NCBI GenBank assembly: GCA_033220425.1
Contig: CM065650.1
Coordinates: 3,534,001 to 3,598,000 of the forward strand
Source: Lepraria neglecta
Taxonomy: Eukaryota > Ascomycota > Lecanoromycetes > Lecanorales > Stereocaulaceae
Reading direction: 5' to 3'
Length of the DNA: 64,000 nucleotides
The position numbers and the translations under genes are program-made. This document shows, one piece after another, positions 1 through 10,053 of the stretch. Each line of letters starts with the position of its first letter. Within the stretch, counting starts at the first letter, position 1. A model generated the notes under the pieces. That model worked only from the letters and a program-made list of their open reading frames with translations, searched no databases and was not told the origin of the DNA.

Positions 1-1
1 C

Positions 2-373
2 TCACGGCTCAGCAGGCAGCACCCCCTTCCCACCCCCTTCCTTCCTCGCCCTCGCAGTCCCCACCAGCCTCTCCAATTCATTCAATCCATTAACCACATC
101 CTTCTCGACCAATATATCCTCGAATTCCTGTCTCGTTTTCTCTTCAATCCCCCCTACGATCTGCTTCCATACATGCTGCAGGACGTGCTCAGCGTGCTTG
201 GCGGGCGTTGGGAAACAGGCGGCGAAGTTGACGTATGAACAGGTGTGTATTGTGTGGTTGAGAGCGGTTGTGAAGATGTTGTTTAGGGCTGTTGCGCGCG
301 GGCCTGGTGTGAGCGATGTGGGTGGTTGAGGGGCGGGGGAGGGGGAGCGGTCGTTGGTGATTGTGGCGGCCAT
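2..373 (-). CDS. NNF1: Nnf1-like MIND kinetochore subunit, 5' exon (gene runs off the window)
   Basis: The N-terminal 122 or so residues resemble fungal Nnf1, a subunit of the MIND/Mis12 complex that links inner kinetochore to microtubule-binding proteins. A low-complexity Pro/Ser start is followed by the conserved helical block around CSYVNFAACFPTP, VWKQIVGG and EFEDIL, then a coiled-coil-like stretch with NGLNELERLV. The frame meets a stop at the very edge, but the last bases read GTGAG in sense, a good 5' splice donor at 5-1, so the rest of the gene probably lies beyond the window. The start at 373 is the first Met and precedes the conserved block. Family assignment is from motif memory; the splice call is inference. 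Confidence 0.75.
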   Translation of the reverse strand: MAATITNDRSPSPAPQPPTSLTPGPRATALNNIFTTALNHTIHTCSYVNFAACFPTPAKHAEHVLQHVWKQIVGGIEEKTRQEFEDILVEKDVVNGLNELERLVGTARARKEGGGKGVLPAEP

Positions 374-1390
374 TGATTAGAAACGGTTCCAAATTGGGGC
401 ACCGGGGGAACAACGCTTCAAGGGTAGAGCGCACTAACTCCTGCTACCATGAAGACTTCCAGCCATTTTGGAGCTGTCCATTGTTTACGACGCGCTTGAG
501 CGCGCTTGGCCGGCCGGACACGGTTCCGCTCCTGAGCGCAGCTTCCTCTTCTGTGTTTCACTACGAATTCAACTGTAGTAATCGAAACTCTCGCACTATC
601 TGACATAGCATCTAGCTAATACGATCGCAAAAGCTAATAGAATGGCTACTGATCCGAAGCAGGTCTGGTGTATACCGCCCTTCGATATATACAAAGCTAT
701 GCTTGCCTTTTGCGTTGCAAAGGATATATGTTTACAAGAGATTCGAGTTTCTTGTGGTTGACCTACTTATTTTTCGCTCCTTTGCTTTCTGATCCTTCTA
801 CCTACGCTGTTTTCGTGAAACTTCTCTCAGAAAAAGGACCATGTCAAACAGCAACCGCAAACAGAAACTTTGTCAAACAGGCCTTTGTTCTCCAGCGACG
901 ACAATTTGAAGTCGAATTCGATCAAGTCATGCCACATAATCCGATGAATGCCCAAGGTCTGCGTTGCATCAGTATACTGATTTCCTGAGTTCCCTCATTG
1001 ACATCTCATTCTTTGCATATCCTATCAATTTATCAATATCAGCTAGTTCTCAATGTTAATTCTAGTATCACTTGTCCTTCGACAATCCCGTTCGCTCCTG
1101 CATGCCGACCGAATACCTAATACCAGCTATACCCTCCGCCTGTATTCTACAAGCTGTGGCGTTAGCCATGCTCGGGCACTAACATCATCACTGCTTTTCT
1201 CTGAACAATCAGCATACTTCACGCGATTTGATTCGTTTGTTGGCCCCAACGCTGCGTTGCCATAGCCTCAGCCTCTAGAGCGCCTTCCAAACCTCCATAC
1301 AGTCACAGCGAGTCGAGTGTTATTTCGAAGAAGTCGAGAAGCCCGGTCAAAGTTAAACATCGTACTGGACTCGAACTCGTTTCTTGTCCG
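374..1390. other. Intergenic, no supported gene
   Basis: Only short unrelated open frames occur here, on both strands. None has a recognisable domain or a plausible exon partner. The first few hundred bases probably hold the NNF1 promoter. Confidence 0.5.
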
Positions 1391-2002
1391 GTGTCTGGTG
1401 CCAGTCGCCTCCAAGACGGGAAATACACCACAAAGGTCCTGGCCAGCGGTCTCATTCGCCGCCTCCCACAGAGTAATCCGATTGATGCCAAGCTCAAACC
1501 AATCCAAAGTGAAGCTCTGAAGAAGTTTTATTCTAGGATATCTAATATTCGCTTTATAAGGCTCAAAAAAGACTTTTGTCTGAAGTCTTTCCTTCGACTT
1601 TTCGATGACTGCTTCCTCCCGGGATTTTTGGGCAACTGGATAGACGTCAAGTGGGCGGAAGGTCGCCCAAACCAGCCGGCGTGGTCTGGTAGAGCAACTT
1701 TGCAAACAGACGTCAGAGGGCATCAGCGTATTATCATTCGGATAGTAAAGCCTTCTGGAGAGCATTGGAGCGAGACCACCATTCAGGGGGTTCTAGCTAC
1801 CTTACTCGTCGAGATGGTCAATGCTGTGTTCCTGCTACACGCCTGCCGCTGCCTCTCCTGCCTAGGCCTCGGTCAAGAGCTGTCGAAAGCAAAGCTACTC
1901 ACGGCTTTAGAGGATGAAGCCAATAATTCTCTTACTGATTTTACGAAGCCTTGGCAACTAAAGGATCCTTTTGGCAATTCTGACTCCGGGCAACCCAAAT
2001 GA
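1391..2002 (+). pseudogene. Relic of a SprT-like metalloprotease-type gene
   Basis: This open frame of about 203 codons has no ATG near its 5' end. Its C-terminal half recalls fungal SprT-like proteins: a segment IQGVLATLLVEMVNAVFLL followed by CRCLSC and a Gly-rich stretch ending in an LEDEA helix. In active family members the corresponding helix carries HExxH, which binds zinc. Here both histidine positions are replaced (VEMVN), so the protein could not bind zinc in the usual way. The missing start, lost catalytic residues and position among other relics argue for a pseudogene. It could instead be an unrelated orphan frame; the match is from memory. Confidence 0.35.
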
Positions 2003-2341
2003 CAGGACTCAATCCGCAAGCCTATGGAATGCTCTTCTTCCGCGCACAAACTCGCAGCTTGGCGTAGCTTCCATCCTGTCCGACCACCGCAAGTCACCTT
2101 CGCGGGTACACGCTTCAACATGAAATGCGCTGCCATGATCTACCACCGATTGGATAAGAACCGCTCTGAGCTGCTTCAGCCTTCGTCAAAAAGAAAACAG
2201 AAACAGAATTATTGTGAAGATCACCGTCCTCACGACCCTCAACCCGGCCGGAAGCTCCATTTTATTGAAAATGGCCCTCTTTCAAGCGTTCCATTTTATC
2301 ATACTATTTAGTCTCTGTACCTCTAGCCTTTCAGGAGCCGT

Positions 2342-2378
2342 ATCTTTTCCAGCCGATCTTTTCCAGCCGATCTTTTCG
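2342..2378. repeat. 14-bp tandem repeat, about 2.6 copies
   Basis: The unit ATCTTTTCCAGCCG is repeated head to tail just before the proposed start at 2384 of the next small gene. It is pyrimidine-rich and could sit in its promoter or leader. Confidence 0.8.
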
Positions 2379-2383
2379 CAAAC

Positions 2384-2890
2384 ATGAAATCTCCTAGCGT
2401 TCCACAAAACACATCGACTACTCTCAATCAAACACTTTCCTCGTGCTCGAAGTAGGTTTCTACCCATGAATCCACCCCCACGAACAACGCACAAATAGCC
2501 AATCTTCTCAGCATACTTCCTCCAGACCTATTCAACTACCCAGTACCGCGAACAGCCACTGCTGTCCAATTTTCCCATTATCGCAGGGCACTACCAATGG
2601 CCGGCGTACTCAAATGCCTCGAAAGAGCCACCGCAGAAATGATGGCCGAAACGAGGTTTGGACATGAAGGCCCAACTGGACGGAAGGAGGTCCGGTATGT
2701 TTCTGGGAGTGTATCTCTCGTGCTGTACACAGGCGGTCAAACGAATTGGAGCGTTTGGGACAACACTTTGAGAGAAATTGGGGTTTTTGTTAGAGTTTTT
2801 GTTAGAGTTTATGGATTCGTGGAATTCCTTTATGCGGTGAGGGAGAGTGGTGCTCAAGATGATTTTGGCGTCTTGAGTTCTTTCGCTTGA
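2384..2890 (+). CDS. Small two-exon orphan protein
   Basis: Proposed model: exon 1 from 2384 to 2451, a 60-bp intron from 2452 (GTAGGT) to 2511 (TCTCAG), exon 2 from 2512 to 2890. The intron removes an in-frame stop and keeps frame, giving about 148 residues beginning MKSPSVPQ. The body has a Leu/Pro-rich start (ILPPDLFNYPVPR), then LERATAEMM and a hydrophobic C-terminal part with a short duplicated VFVRV stretch. No domain was recognised. The clean frame through a plausible intron and protein-like composition support a real gene, though the flanks contain decayed genes and this may also be decaying. Confidence 0.4.
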
Positions 2891-3154
2891 GATTCTTGTG
2901 ACGGTAGCGCAGCCTTGGTCAATACTCCAAGACTACTTCAGAGAATTCTGAATGGCGTCAACATTGGCTTGGATTGCCTCAGGTTCTGTGCATGAATATG
3001 TACAAGCCTAAGCCCTATCAATGGAGCCCACAGATAGGCATCATACTCCCCCGACAAGCTTTTCTATTTCCCCAGTGTCCTCCTAGAAAAAATCTTTCAC
3101 TTTCAACTCCTTGTAAGTCTCCCCTTCAGACTCGTCTCTCGTAGCGTCCAGCAC

Positions 3155-3793
3155 CTATCGAAAGCACTGAACTTTAGATACCAGGCCTTCTCTCAATTTG
3201 TCAAATAGCCAGCCCATCTCATTGGCAACCACGCTGAATCTGAGACACAAGTGAGAGTCGCACATCCCGCACCTGGACTCGTCAACGTCGTAGTCGCCAT
3301 CCTCGATTAGTACAAGATCTACTGCCTTGAGATTGCTGAATAGAAACATGTCGTATAGACTCTTGGTATCGGGATATCCTTCAAATCCTCTTAATCTGTC
3401 CCATTTCCTTTCGATTACTTTGTCCGGCGGAGTAGGCTCCACTGTGACCCGCAGTTGCATGACATCAAGGTGGTCCTGGTCCGCAAGACATGTAATCCAG
3501 AATTGTTTCACGGTAGTTTCTTCGAGTATGAATATGTTCTTGCAGAAGTAAATCTAGCATGCCTCCTTTGCGAAAACTTTGCCGATACTAGCCAAGTCGG
3601 ATACCAACGGCGGAAGAATACAACAACTGCGAGAATTGTCAGGGGTTGAATGGTCGTCGCGCTCCAACCTTGGGTGAATCGCGTGGTCTTCGACAACCAC
3701 AAAGAGGTATATTAGTGTGCATAGCTCGGGGGGAAGAGCAGTTACACGAGCTACGAGTTCACGACGCTCGGTATCCATGGCTAGCGTATCCAT
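3155..3793 (-). pseudogene. F-box-like orphan gene, interrupted
   Basis: One reading frame runs through this interval on the minus strand and is broken by a single in-frame TAG near the middle. The N-terminal part carries an F-box-like start, LPPELCTLIYLFVV, typical of large fungal families of F-box or F-box-like proteins, which tie substrates to SCF ubiquitin ligases. After the stop the same frame continues as IYFCKNIFILEETTVKQFW and then a C-terminal region of about 110 residues, again typical of these families. The start is the Met at 3793. Because the frame is otherwise intact, the break may be young; a short unrecognised intron is the alternative. Confidence 0.5.
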
Positions 3794-4363
3794 AGCTAGC
3801 GAGACGTGATAGCCTTGTGTTCGAGGTTACTTTAAGTGAATACGTCCATCACTCATTTATGATCTATAACATACCTGTTTGCACGAGCCTCTCGCCGCTA
3901 TCCTTTACTTTCGGAGGTCGTAGAGTCTCAGAGACTGGTGAATTATCGGTCAAGCCGAGGAATGGCTCGCGGGTAGCAAAAAAAACCAGACGACCGTCCT
4001 AGGAAGTTTCCTTTGGCAGCTCCAGCCACGGAAGTTGATTGCACAGACGATGGGCGGACGAGTCCCGATTAGATAGTTTCGTAAGGTCACACCCCAGAAA
4101 ACCAGCCAGTCAGTGCTTCTTGCTCGATATTTTGGGCTTTGAGATGAGAAGACATTCAAATTATTTTTGACACTTGGGAGAGTGGTTAGCAAACTAGAAC
4201 TAAAACATCGAGAAAGAGACGCGTTTTCATGAGGCGCGTCCCAGAAGCACGTTTTCCGCCAGCCATTATAATTGCTCGTTCTTCGTGCTGTTACATCCTA
4301 TATTCTACAGCGGAATCTTGGAGCTGAAGTAAGACATATTCATAATACTCCCTGACTTTCTTA
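3794..4363. other. Intergenic, promoter side of RFC2
   Basis: No gene is supported here. The interval separates the start of the F-box-like relic from the start of RFC2, so it probably carries divergent promoters. Confidence 0.5.
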
Positions 4364-5725
4364 ATGGCGAGTTTCTTCGACAACAAGGCTCGTGCTGCAG
4401 CCGCAGCTACCAATGGAGCCTCTTCGCCCAAGACTGCACCTCCCAAAGAGACCCAGAATCTGCAGCCATGGGTGGAGAAATAGTGTGTGGAACTTTTAGC
4501 TCTCATGTGTCATGCTGCTGACCATTTGATAGTCGTCCGAAGAGCTTGAACGATGTCACGGCTCAAGACCACACAATAACCGTCTTACAACGAACCCTAC
4601 AAGCTACCAATGTATGAGATCCAGAAGCACAACAGCAGATCATCAATTAATCCATAGATTCTAGCTACCCCACATGCTCTTCTATGGCCCTCCCGGTACA
4701 GGCAAGACATCTACCATCCTGGCCCTAGCCAAAGAACTCTATGGCCCAGAAATGTTCCGTACCCGAGTGCTCGAACTCAACGCCTCCGACGAACGTGGTA
4801 TATCCATTGTACGTGAGAAAGTCAAAGACTTTGCTCGAATGCAGCTGTCAAACCCTCCTCCACACTACAAAGACCGATACCCTTGTCCACCATATAAGAT
4901 CATCATACTCGACGAAGCGGACAGCATGACGCAAGATGCCCAGAGTGCGCTGCGAAGAACCATGGAGACATACAGCAAGATCACACGATTCTGTCTGATC
5001 TGCAATTACGTTACGAGGATCATCGATCCGTTGGCAAGTCGATGCAGCAAGTTCAGGTTCAAGCCTTTGGACCAGGGCAACGCGAAGAAGAGGTTGCAGG
5101 ATATTGCTGAGAATGAGAATGTCAAACTGGAAGCTGGAGCGGTAGACACCTTGATCAAATGCAGCGAAGGAGATCTGAGAAAAGCAATCACATTCCTCCA
5201 AAGCGCTGCAAGGTTAGTAGGCGCGGTGAAAGTGTCTCAACCGAAAGCCAATGGGCATTCGAAAAAGAGGAAGATTGTTCAAGATGACGAGGATGAGGAC
5301 GCTATGGACGTAGACGGAGTTGATGATACAATGGTCACGATCAGGGTTATAGAAGAGATTGCCGGTGTCATTCCGAACGACGTTGTCGACGGCTTGCTGA
5401 AAGCCATGCAGCCCAGCTCAAGAGGAGCTGTTTACGAGGCCGTGGCCAAGCAAGTGACAGACTTGGTAGCTGATGGCTGGAGTGCTACGCAAGTCGTCAT
5501 CCAGGTGAGAAAACATCCCGTTTATTTTTGGAGATATTTTGGCTGACTGAACGACGCCAGCTGTACCAGAAGATTGTGTACGACGACACACTCTCAAACA
5601 AGCAAAAGACTAAGATTGTCATGGCATTTTCTGACGTCGATAAGCGGCTTGTCGACGGCTCGGACGAGCATCTGACCATTCTGGACCTGGCATTGCAGAT
5701 ATCTGGCATGTTAGCGGAGACTTGA
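4364..5725 (+). CDS. RFC2: Replication factor C small subunit (yeast Rfc2, human RFC4)
   Basis: This AAA+ clamp-loader subunit acts in the nucleus, opening PCNA and loading it on primed DNA. Exons: 4364-4482, 4533-4611, 4665-5504 and 5561-5725, with introns of 50, 53 and 56 bp, giving 400 residues. The first splice joins PWVEK to YRPKSL, the conserved RFC start. Visible motifs are Walker [11 protein letters not shown], the RFC box NASDERGI, Walker B LDEADSM, sensor 1 [12 protein letters not shown] and the arginine-finger SRC motif. The match is to the yeast Rfc2/human RFC4 type rather than the paralogues. An acidic insertion rich in Asp/Glu after KKRK (near 5260-5320) is longer than in yeast. 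The start is the first ATG in frame. Confidence 0.95.
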
Positions 5726-6520
5726 GACCACCCACTCACCAGCCCAAGCGCAAAAGGTCCAGACACTGCTCAGTCTCGTGTCCAAAAAATTCAGAGACTG
5801 TTCCTCAGACATTCGCTCAGACACCCACCAGCGTAGTGTACGCTTAATTAAGCTAGTCAAATACAAAACGCTGGATCATGCAAACACAGTTCAGAGAACG
5901 TTCGAAGCCCAGATGGAGAAATGACTTGAGAGTCGTGCGTTTGGGACATTCGTCAAGCGCCATGTCTAGAAATCTGGATTATGCATTCTAGCACCGAGGC
6001 CCAGTTTTGCATAGGCAGAGTATCTAAAGGAAGATATAGGAAGGTGCAAGAGGAGCACACACACACACACACAAAAGCGATGATCTACAGTAGAAGAGAG
6101 TCTCCAATATGGTAATGAACAAGAGCGAATGTGTCCTAAGTCTCATTTGCATTTAGTCACTAGGAGCCTATCTTTCAAGGCACTAGTTATTGGTAAATGT
6201 CCAATTCCATATTCACTAGGTGCCTTCTTCAAAGGGCTACATGGCCCCGCACATGCCCAGGTATCAGAACCTGCCCATTGTACTATATTTTCATAACAGC
6301 AACTCATTCAGCGCTCTGTTACATTGGTCCGATGGCTCAATCGGAATTTTACTGGAGGTATCTGGTCAAAATAATTCAGTGGAATTGTTAGAATCTCAAG
6401 TAATGGAAAATCACCTTTGCCGAAGCCCATTTTCAGTTGCCATTCTGGCCTCCAAGCTCGTGAAGGTCGCTCCAAGGATGATCCTGCAAGGGGTGGGATT
6501 TTGGTGCTTTTGTAAAGCTC
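5726..6520. other. Intergenic between convergent genes
   Basis: This holds the 3' ends of RFC2 and DUS2. Short open frames on the plus strand lack domains. A dinucleotide repeat lies inside. Confidence 0.6.
6056..6073. repeat. (CA)9 microsatellite
   Basis: Nine uninterrupted CA units in the intergenic region downstream of RFC2. Confidence 0.9.
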
Positions 6521-7783
6521 TCACACCGCCATGGTAGGCATAGCCATCCCAGTGCCTACACCTCGCTCCGAGAATGGACTTCTTTTCTCCTTATCAATAG
6601 TTCTTTGCGAGCTCATGTTCCCTCCAGCAGCTTGACCACTCTTGTTCTGATGCTTTGCCTTCTTCATAGCCTTGGTCTCCTTCTGCTCGTCTATGCCGAG
6701 CTTCTCGTCCACGTCCTTGGCCATATCCAGCAGGTCATCCAATTCCAGCACCTCGCATACTTGGCGGTAGCTTTTGCATCCCGTGACTTTCCTGAAAATT
6801 TCTGCTTTCCCGGGCATCAATTGACTAAGCAAGAATTTGGTGTTGCCCCATTTGTTCTCCACCTCCAAAGCCGTCTTCATGTATTCCGTCACCACCTCCC
6901 TCCACGGCAGTAAGCCACCTTCCTCTTGCGTCCGGAAACAGCTCGAATTGGCTTCAGCAGCTGTGGCTATCATAGCCCCGTCAACGCCATACTCTTGCGC
7001 TAATTGCAAAGCCTCGTCTTTGTTTCTGACGTCCCCATTCATCAAGCAAGCCACGCCTGCCTCTCGACAGATGTCGGCAATCATCCGCAGCTGTTCCCGG
7101 ATAGCTCTCTCCCTTGGCCTCATAGGCGTCGTTCGGCAATGAATCGTCAACCCGGTAATTCCCGTGCTGCATAGCTTCCTAACAAGCGCCTCGGTCTTTC
7201 CTGCTGTTTCCAAGAGACGAATCTTTACACTGATGCCAATTTCATAGACTTCACCCACCTCCTTCACCAGAGCTATGAGTATTGAAGCTAGTCGATCGGG
7301 ATCCTGCAACAGAGCAGCTCCCATGCCGCCAGTGGTCGAGAATGGCTTTGGGCATCCAGCATTAACATCTATTCCGGCCACATTTTCTGCCACGAGCTTC
7401 GCAGCTTCCACAGCAGTAGCTGGTGAGGCGGTGCCAATCTGGAAGATCAATTTCTCGTGCTCGCGAGCAGGATATAATCTGTAGATGAGACTTTCTTTCT
7501 GTACTGGTGGTTGCGGCCTTGAGGAATTGGAAGGCAATCGGGTAAAGTCGATAGTAGAGGTGGTAGGGTTGAAGCTTTTGGTGGTACCGATCATGGACTT
7601 GTCGACTGTCTCGGGACCCCAGACGAGGTCTGCTCCGTATTTGAGGGCGAGCAGTCGAGAGGGTAGTTCCCCGGAGCGGACCATGGGGGCGAGCACGACT
7701 TTGCCCCGGTAGTCCACCCCGTTCTTGGGGATTGGGACACGTTTGGGTGTGGACACCATGATGTTGGTAAGGGTGCGGAGCAT
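6521..7783 (-). CDS. DUS2: tRNA-dihydrouridine synthase, Dus2 type
   Basis: A single-exon gene for a 420-residue flavoenzyme that reduces uridine 20 in the D-loop of cytoplasmic tRNAs. The TIM-barrel start GKVVLAPMVRSGELP fits the family. The catalytic cysteine lies in VNAGCPKPFSTTGGMG, and phosphate/FMN-binding segments are seen at SVKIRLL, LTIHCRTTPMRPRE and CLMNGDVRN. The C-terminal helical domain is followed by a basic, Ser/Lys-rich tail. Length is close to yeast Smm1, slightly longer at the tail. Translation could begin at the first Met or at Met9; the first nine residues (MLRTLTNIM) are Dus2-atypical. It is divergent from IPP1, 200 bp away, so the promoter is shared. Confidence 0.93.
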   Translation of the reverse strand: MLRTLTNIMVSTPKRVPIPKNGVDYRGKVVLAPMVRSGELPSRLLALKYGADLVWGPETVDKSMIGTTKSFNPTTSTIDFTRLPSNSSRPQPPVQKESLIYRLYPAREHEKLIFQIGTASPATAVEAAKLVAENVAGIDVNAGCPKPFSTTGGMGAALLQDPDRLASILIALVKEVGEVYEIGISVKIRLLETAGKTEALVRKLCSTGITGLTIHCRTTPMRPRERAIREQLRMIADICREAGVACLMNGDVRNKDEALQLAQEYGVDGAMIATAAEANSSCFRTQEEGGLLPWREVVTEYMKTALEVENKWGNTKFLLSQLMPGKAEIFRKVTGCKSYRQVCEVLELDDLLDMAKDVDEKLGIDEQKETKAMKKAKHQNKSGQAAGGNMSSQRTIDKEKRSPFSERGVGTGMAMPTMAV

Positions 7784-7983
7784 CAGTCACGAGCGAGCAG
7801 GATATTATTGGGTTATCATGATTGTGAGTAGTTTTGAAGAGTTTTGGAAAGTGTGACTACTTTATTTCTCGACCCCGCATAAGTATTGCACAAAGTTATG
7901 TAAATATTACTGAAGCAAGTTGCTCGAACGGCCGCACCTTTGGACCGAACTGTAGAAAGCCATTGCGAAGACAAAATTGACAC

Positions 7984-9286
7984 ATGCTAAGCTCTAGAGC
8001 TCTTAAACGTGTCTTACAAGTTGGGGATAGCATTGAAGTCTACCCGAAGCGCCTCTACCCTCACCGCATAGCTCTTTCCACACTGGCTCCCTACACTTCT
8101 CCGAGCCCCGCCAGAAAATTTGGTCCCACTACATCCTCCACTCGTGCACAACAAATATCTCGACACCTCTCCAATCAGACACCGCACAACCTCGAAATGA
8201 GTTCTCTCCCTATCAGCGAGAAGGGATACCACTCCAATGTCCCTAGCGCCTACACTGTGAGGAAAAATGGTGCACCCAATACCCTGGAGCACCGCATCTA
8301 CATCGAGAAGGATGGACAGCCCGTCTCGCCATTCCACGACATTCCGTTGTATGCCAATGAGCAGCAGACTGTGCTGAACATGATTGTGGAGATTCCCCGT
8401 TGGACCAATGCTAAGATGGAGGTAAATGGCACCTAAGGCTGCCTCGACGTTACAAGCTTTGTCACCGTTTCAACGGCTAATCGGTGCCCTAGATCTCGAA
8501 AGAGGAGACTTTGAACCCCATTAAGCAAGATGTGAAGAAGGGCAAGCTTCGCTACGTCCGCAATTGCTTCCCTCACAAAGGATACCTCTGGAATTATGGG
8601 GCTTTCCCTCAGGTATAGCCTTCTACGACCAATATATGACTCAATACTCACCGCATAATACAGACATGGGAAGATCCCAACGTCACCCATCCCGAAACCA
8701 AGGCAAAAGGTGACAACGATCCTCTCGATGTCTGCGAAATCGGCGAGCTCGTTGCAACGCCAGGCCAGATCAAGCAGGTCAAGGTCTTGGGCGTCATGGC
8801 TCTTCTCGATGAGGAGGAGACGGATTGGAAGATCATTGTCATCGATGTCAATGACCCGTTGGCACCTCGCTTGAATGATATTGAGGACGTCGAGCGTCAT
8901 CTCCCAGGCCTCCTCAGGGCTACAAACGAGTGGTTCCGTATCTACAAGATCCCAGACGGAAAGCCAGAGAACCAATTCGCTTTCTCAGGCGAATGCAAGA
9001 ACAAAAAATACGCTACGGATATCGTGCGTGAATGCGCTGAGGCTTGGGAGAAGTTGATTACTGGCAAGACGCAGCCTGGAGGCATTTCTCTGTAAGTTCT
9101 TATTGTTCACTAAAGTCTCATGAAGGAGCTTGCTAACGACATTTTAGGACCAATGTGGCGGTGCCACATTCACAAGACCGCGTGGACCCACACTCTTTGA
9201 ACATCAAGCCGCACCAAGACCTGAGGCCTGCACCCATTGACGGCATATATGACAAGTGGTTCTTTATCTCAGGCGCTGCCGTCTAG
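7984..9286 (+). CDS. IPP1: Inorganic pyrophosphatase
   Basis: A soluble family I pyrophosphatase that hydrolyses diphosphate to two phosphates and so drives biosynthesis. Exons: 7984-8421, 8493-8612, 8664-9091 and 9148-9286 (introns 71, 51 and 56 bp). The conserved body starts with [13 protein letters not shown], has the metal-site motif [12 protein letters not shown], and later VIDVNDP and GKPENQF. From the first ATG the product is 374 residues with a 71-residue Arg/Ser-rich leader ([12 protein letters not shown]) resembling a mitochondrial presequence. From the in-frame ATG at 8197 it is 303 residues, the normal cytosolic form. Both starts are open; which is used cannot be told from sequence. 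Confidence 0.95.
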
Positions 9287-9446
9287 AATGGAGCACAATT
9301 GTAGCCGGGCTTCGAGAAGAGATAGAGCGAAATGGCGAAGCTTGCTTCAAACGACCCTCGGACCTATAGCATAGCATAAAAAAATCGATCCTACAGTATG
9401 TTCCCAATGCCAAACTCCGCGCTTATGCTGTAGAAAGTCGACCTCC

Positions 9447-9807
9447 TCAGTTCCCTTCTAGATCCGCTTTCCTGTTCAGCGTTCTCGAGTGGCGGTCCAC
9501 CTCCTCTACAACGTCATTGATCTTTAGCTTCTCCGTGTCCAATTGCATTTCCTTGCCATCTTCTGCGGAACAGCTTGTCAGCAACAAGCTCCTAGAGTCG
9601 TAAGAGAACTTAGACTCGGAATCACGTACTGAACTTTAGCTTCAGAAAGCTGGGCTCCTGGCTATCGCGCGTAAGCACCGTGGTATTGATCTTCATCATC
9701 GTCCGGGCGTTGGCTGGTAGGTGGGCTAGGAAGACTCGACATGTCTTTGAAGGCTTCTTGAACGGGTTGAATCTGGTTGTCACTTCTGTGATGTGTTTTG
9801 TGATCAT
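9447..9807 (-). CDS. MRPL44: Mitochondrial large ribosomal subunit protein mL53 (Mrpl44)
   Basis: Two exons, 9807-9630 and 9562-9447, separated by a 67-bp intron, encode 97 residues of a mitoribosome protein. The start MITKHITEVTTRFNPF and the run RTMMKINTTVL followed by SFLKLKF are typical of fungal mL53. The splice joins KLKF to KDGKEMQLDTEKLKI, restoring the conserved C-terminal half and the ending with VDRHSRTL. The protein is small and basic, as expected. The gene converges on IPP1 (160 bp between stops) and is divergent from SEC20 (246 bp between starts). Confidence 0.88.
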
Positions 9808-10053
9808 TGTGAGAAGATTTGCAGAGGGCTAGAAAAATATTCAGCAAAACGACCGCGTGATACGGAGTCTGAGCCTACCTATTGTCTTAGAAGTATCTTA
9901 ACAGCATTCATGTTTCCTCTTTTGCGCAATTCGAGTTGTTCTTGAAAGCTCGACTTGAAGCTTGATCAAATTCGCTAGCGCGAAATTTGCCCGCAAACAC
10001 CGTCATCTCCGCTGTCCTTCTCGCCGTCCCATCCAGCTTCCCATAGCTCAGCA

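Noticed and set aside
668-988. Plus-strand frame of 106 codons
   Set aside because: No ATG start, no domain, no exon partner; composition looks random.
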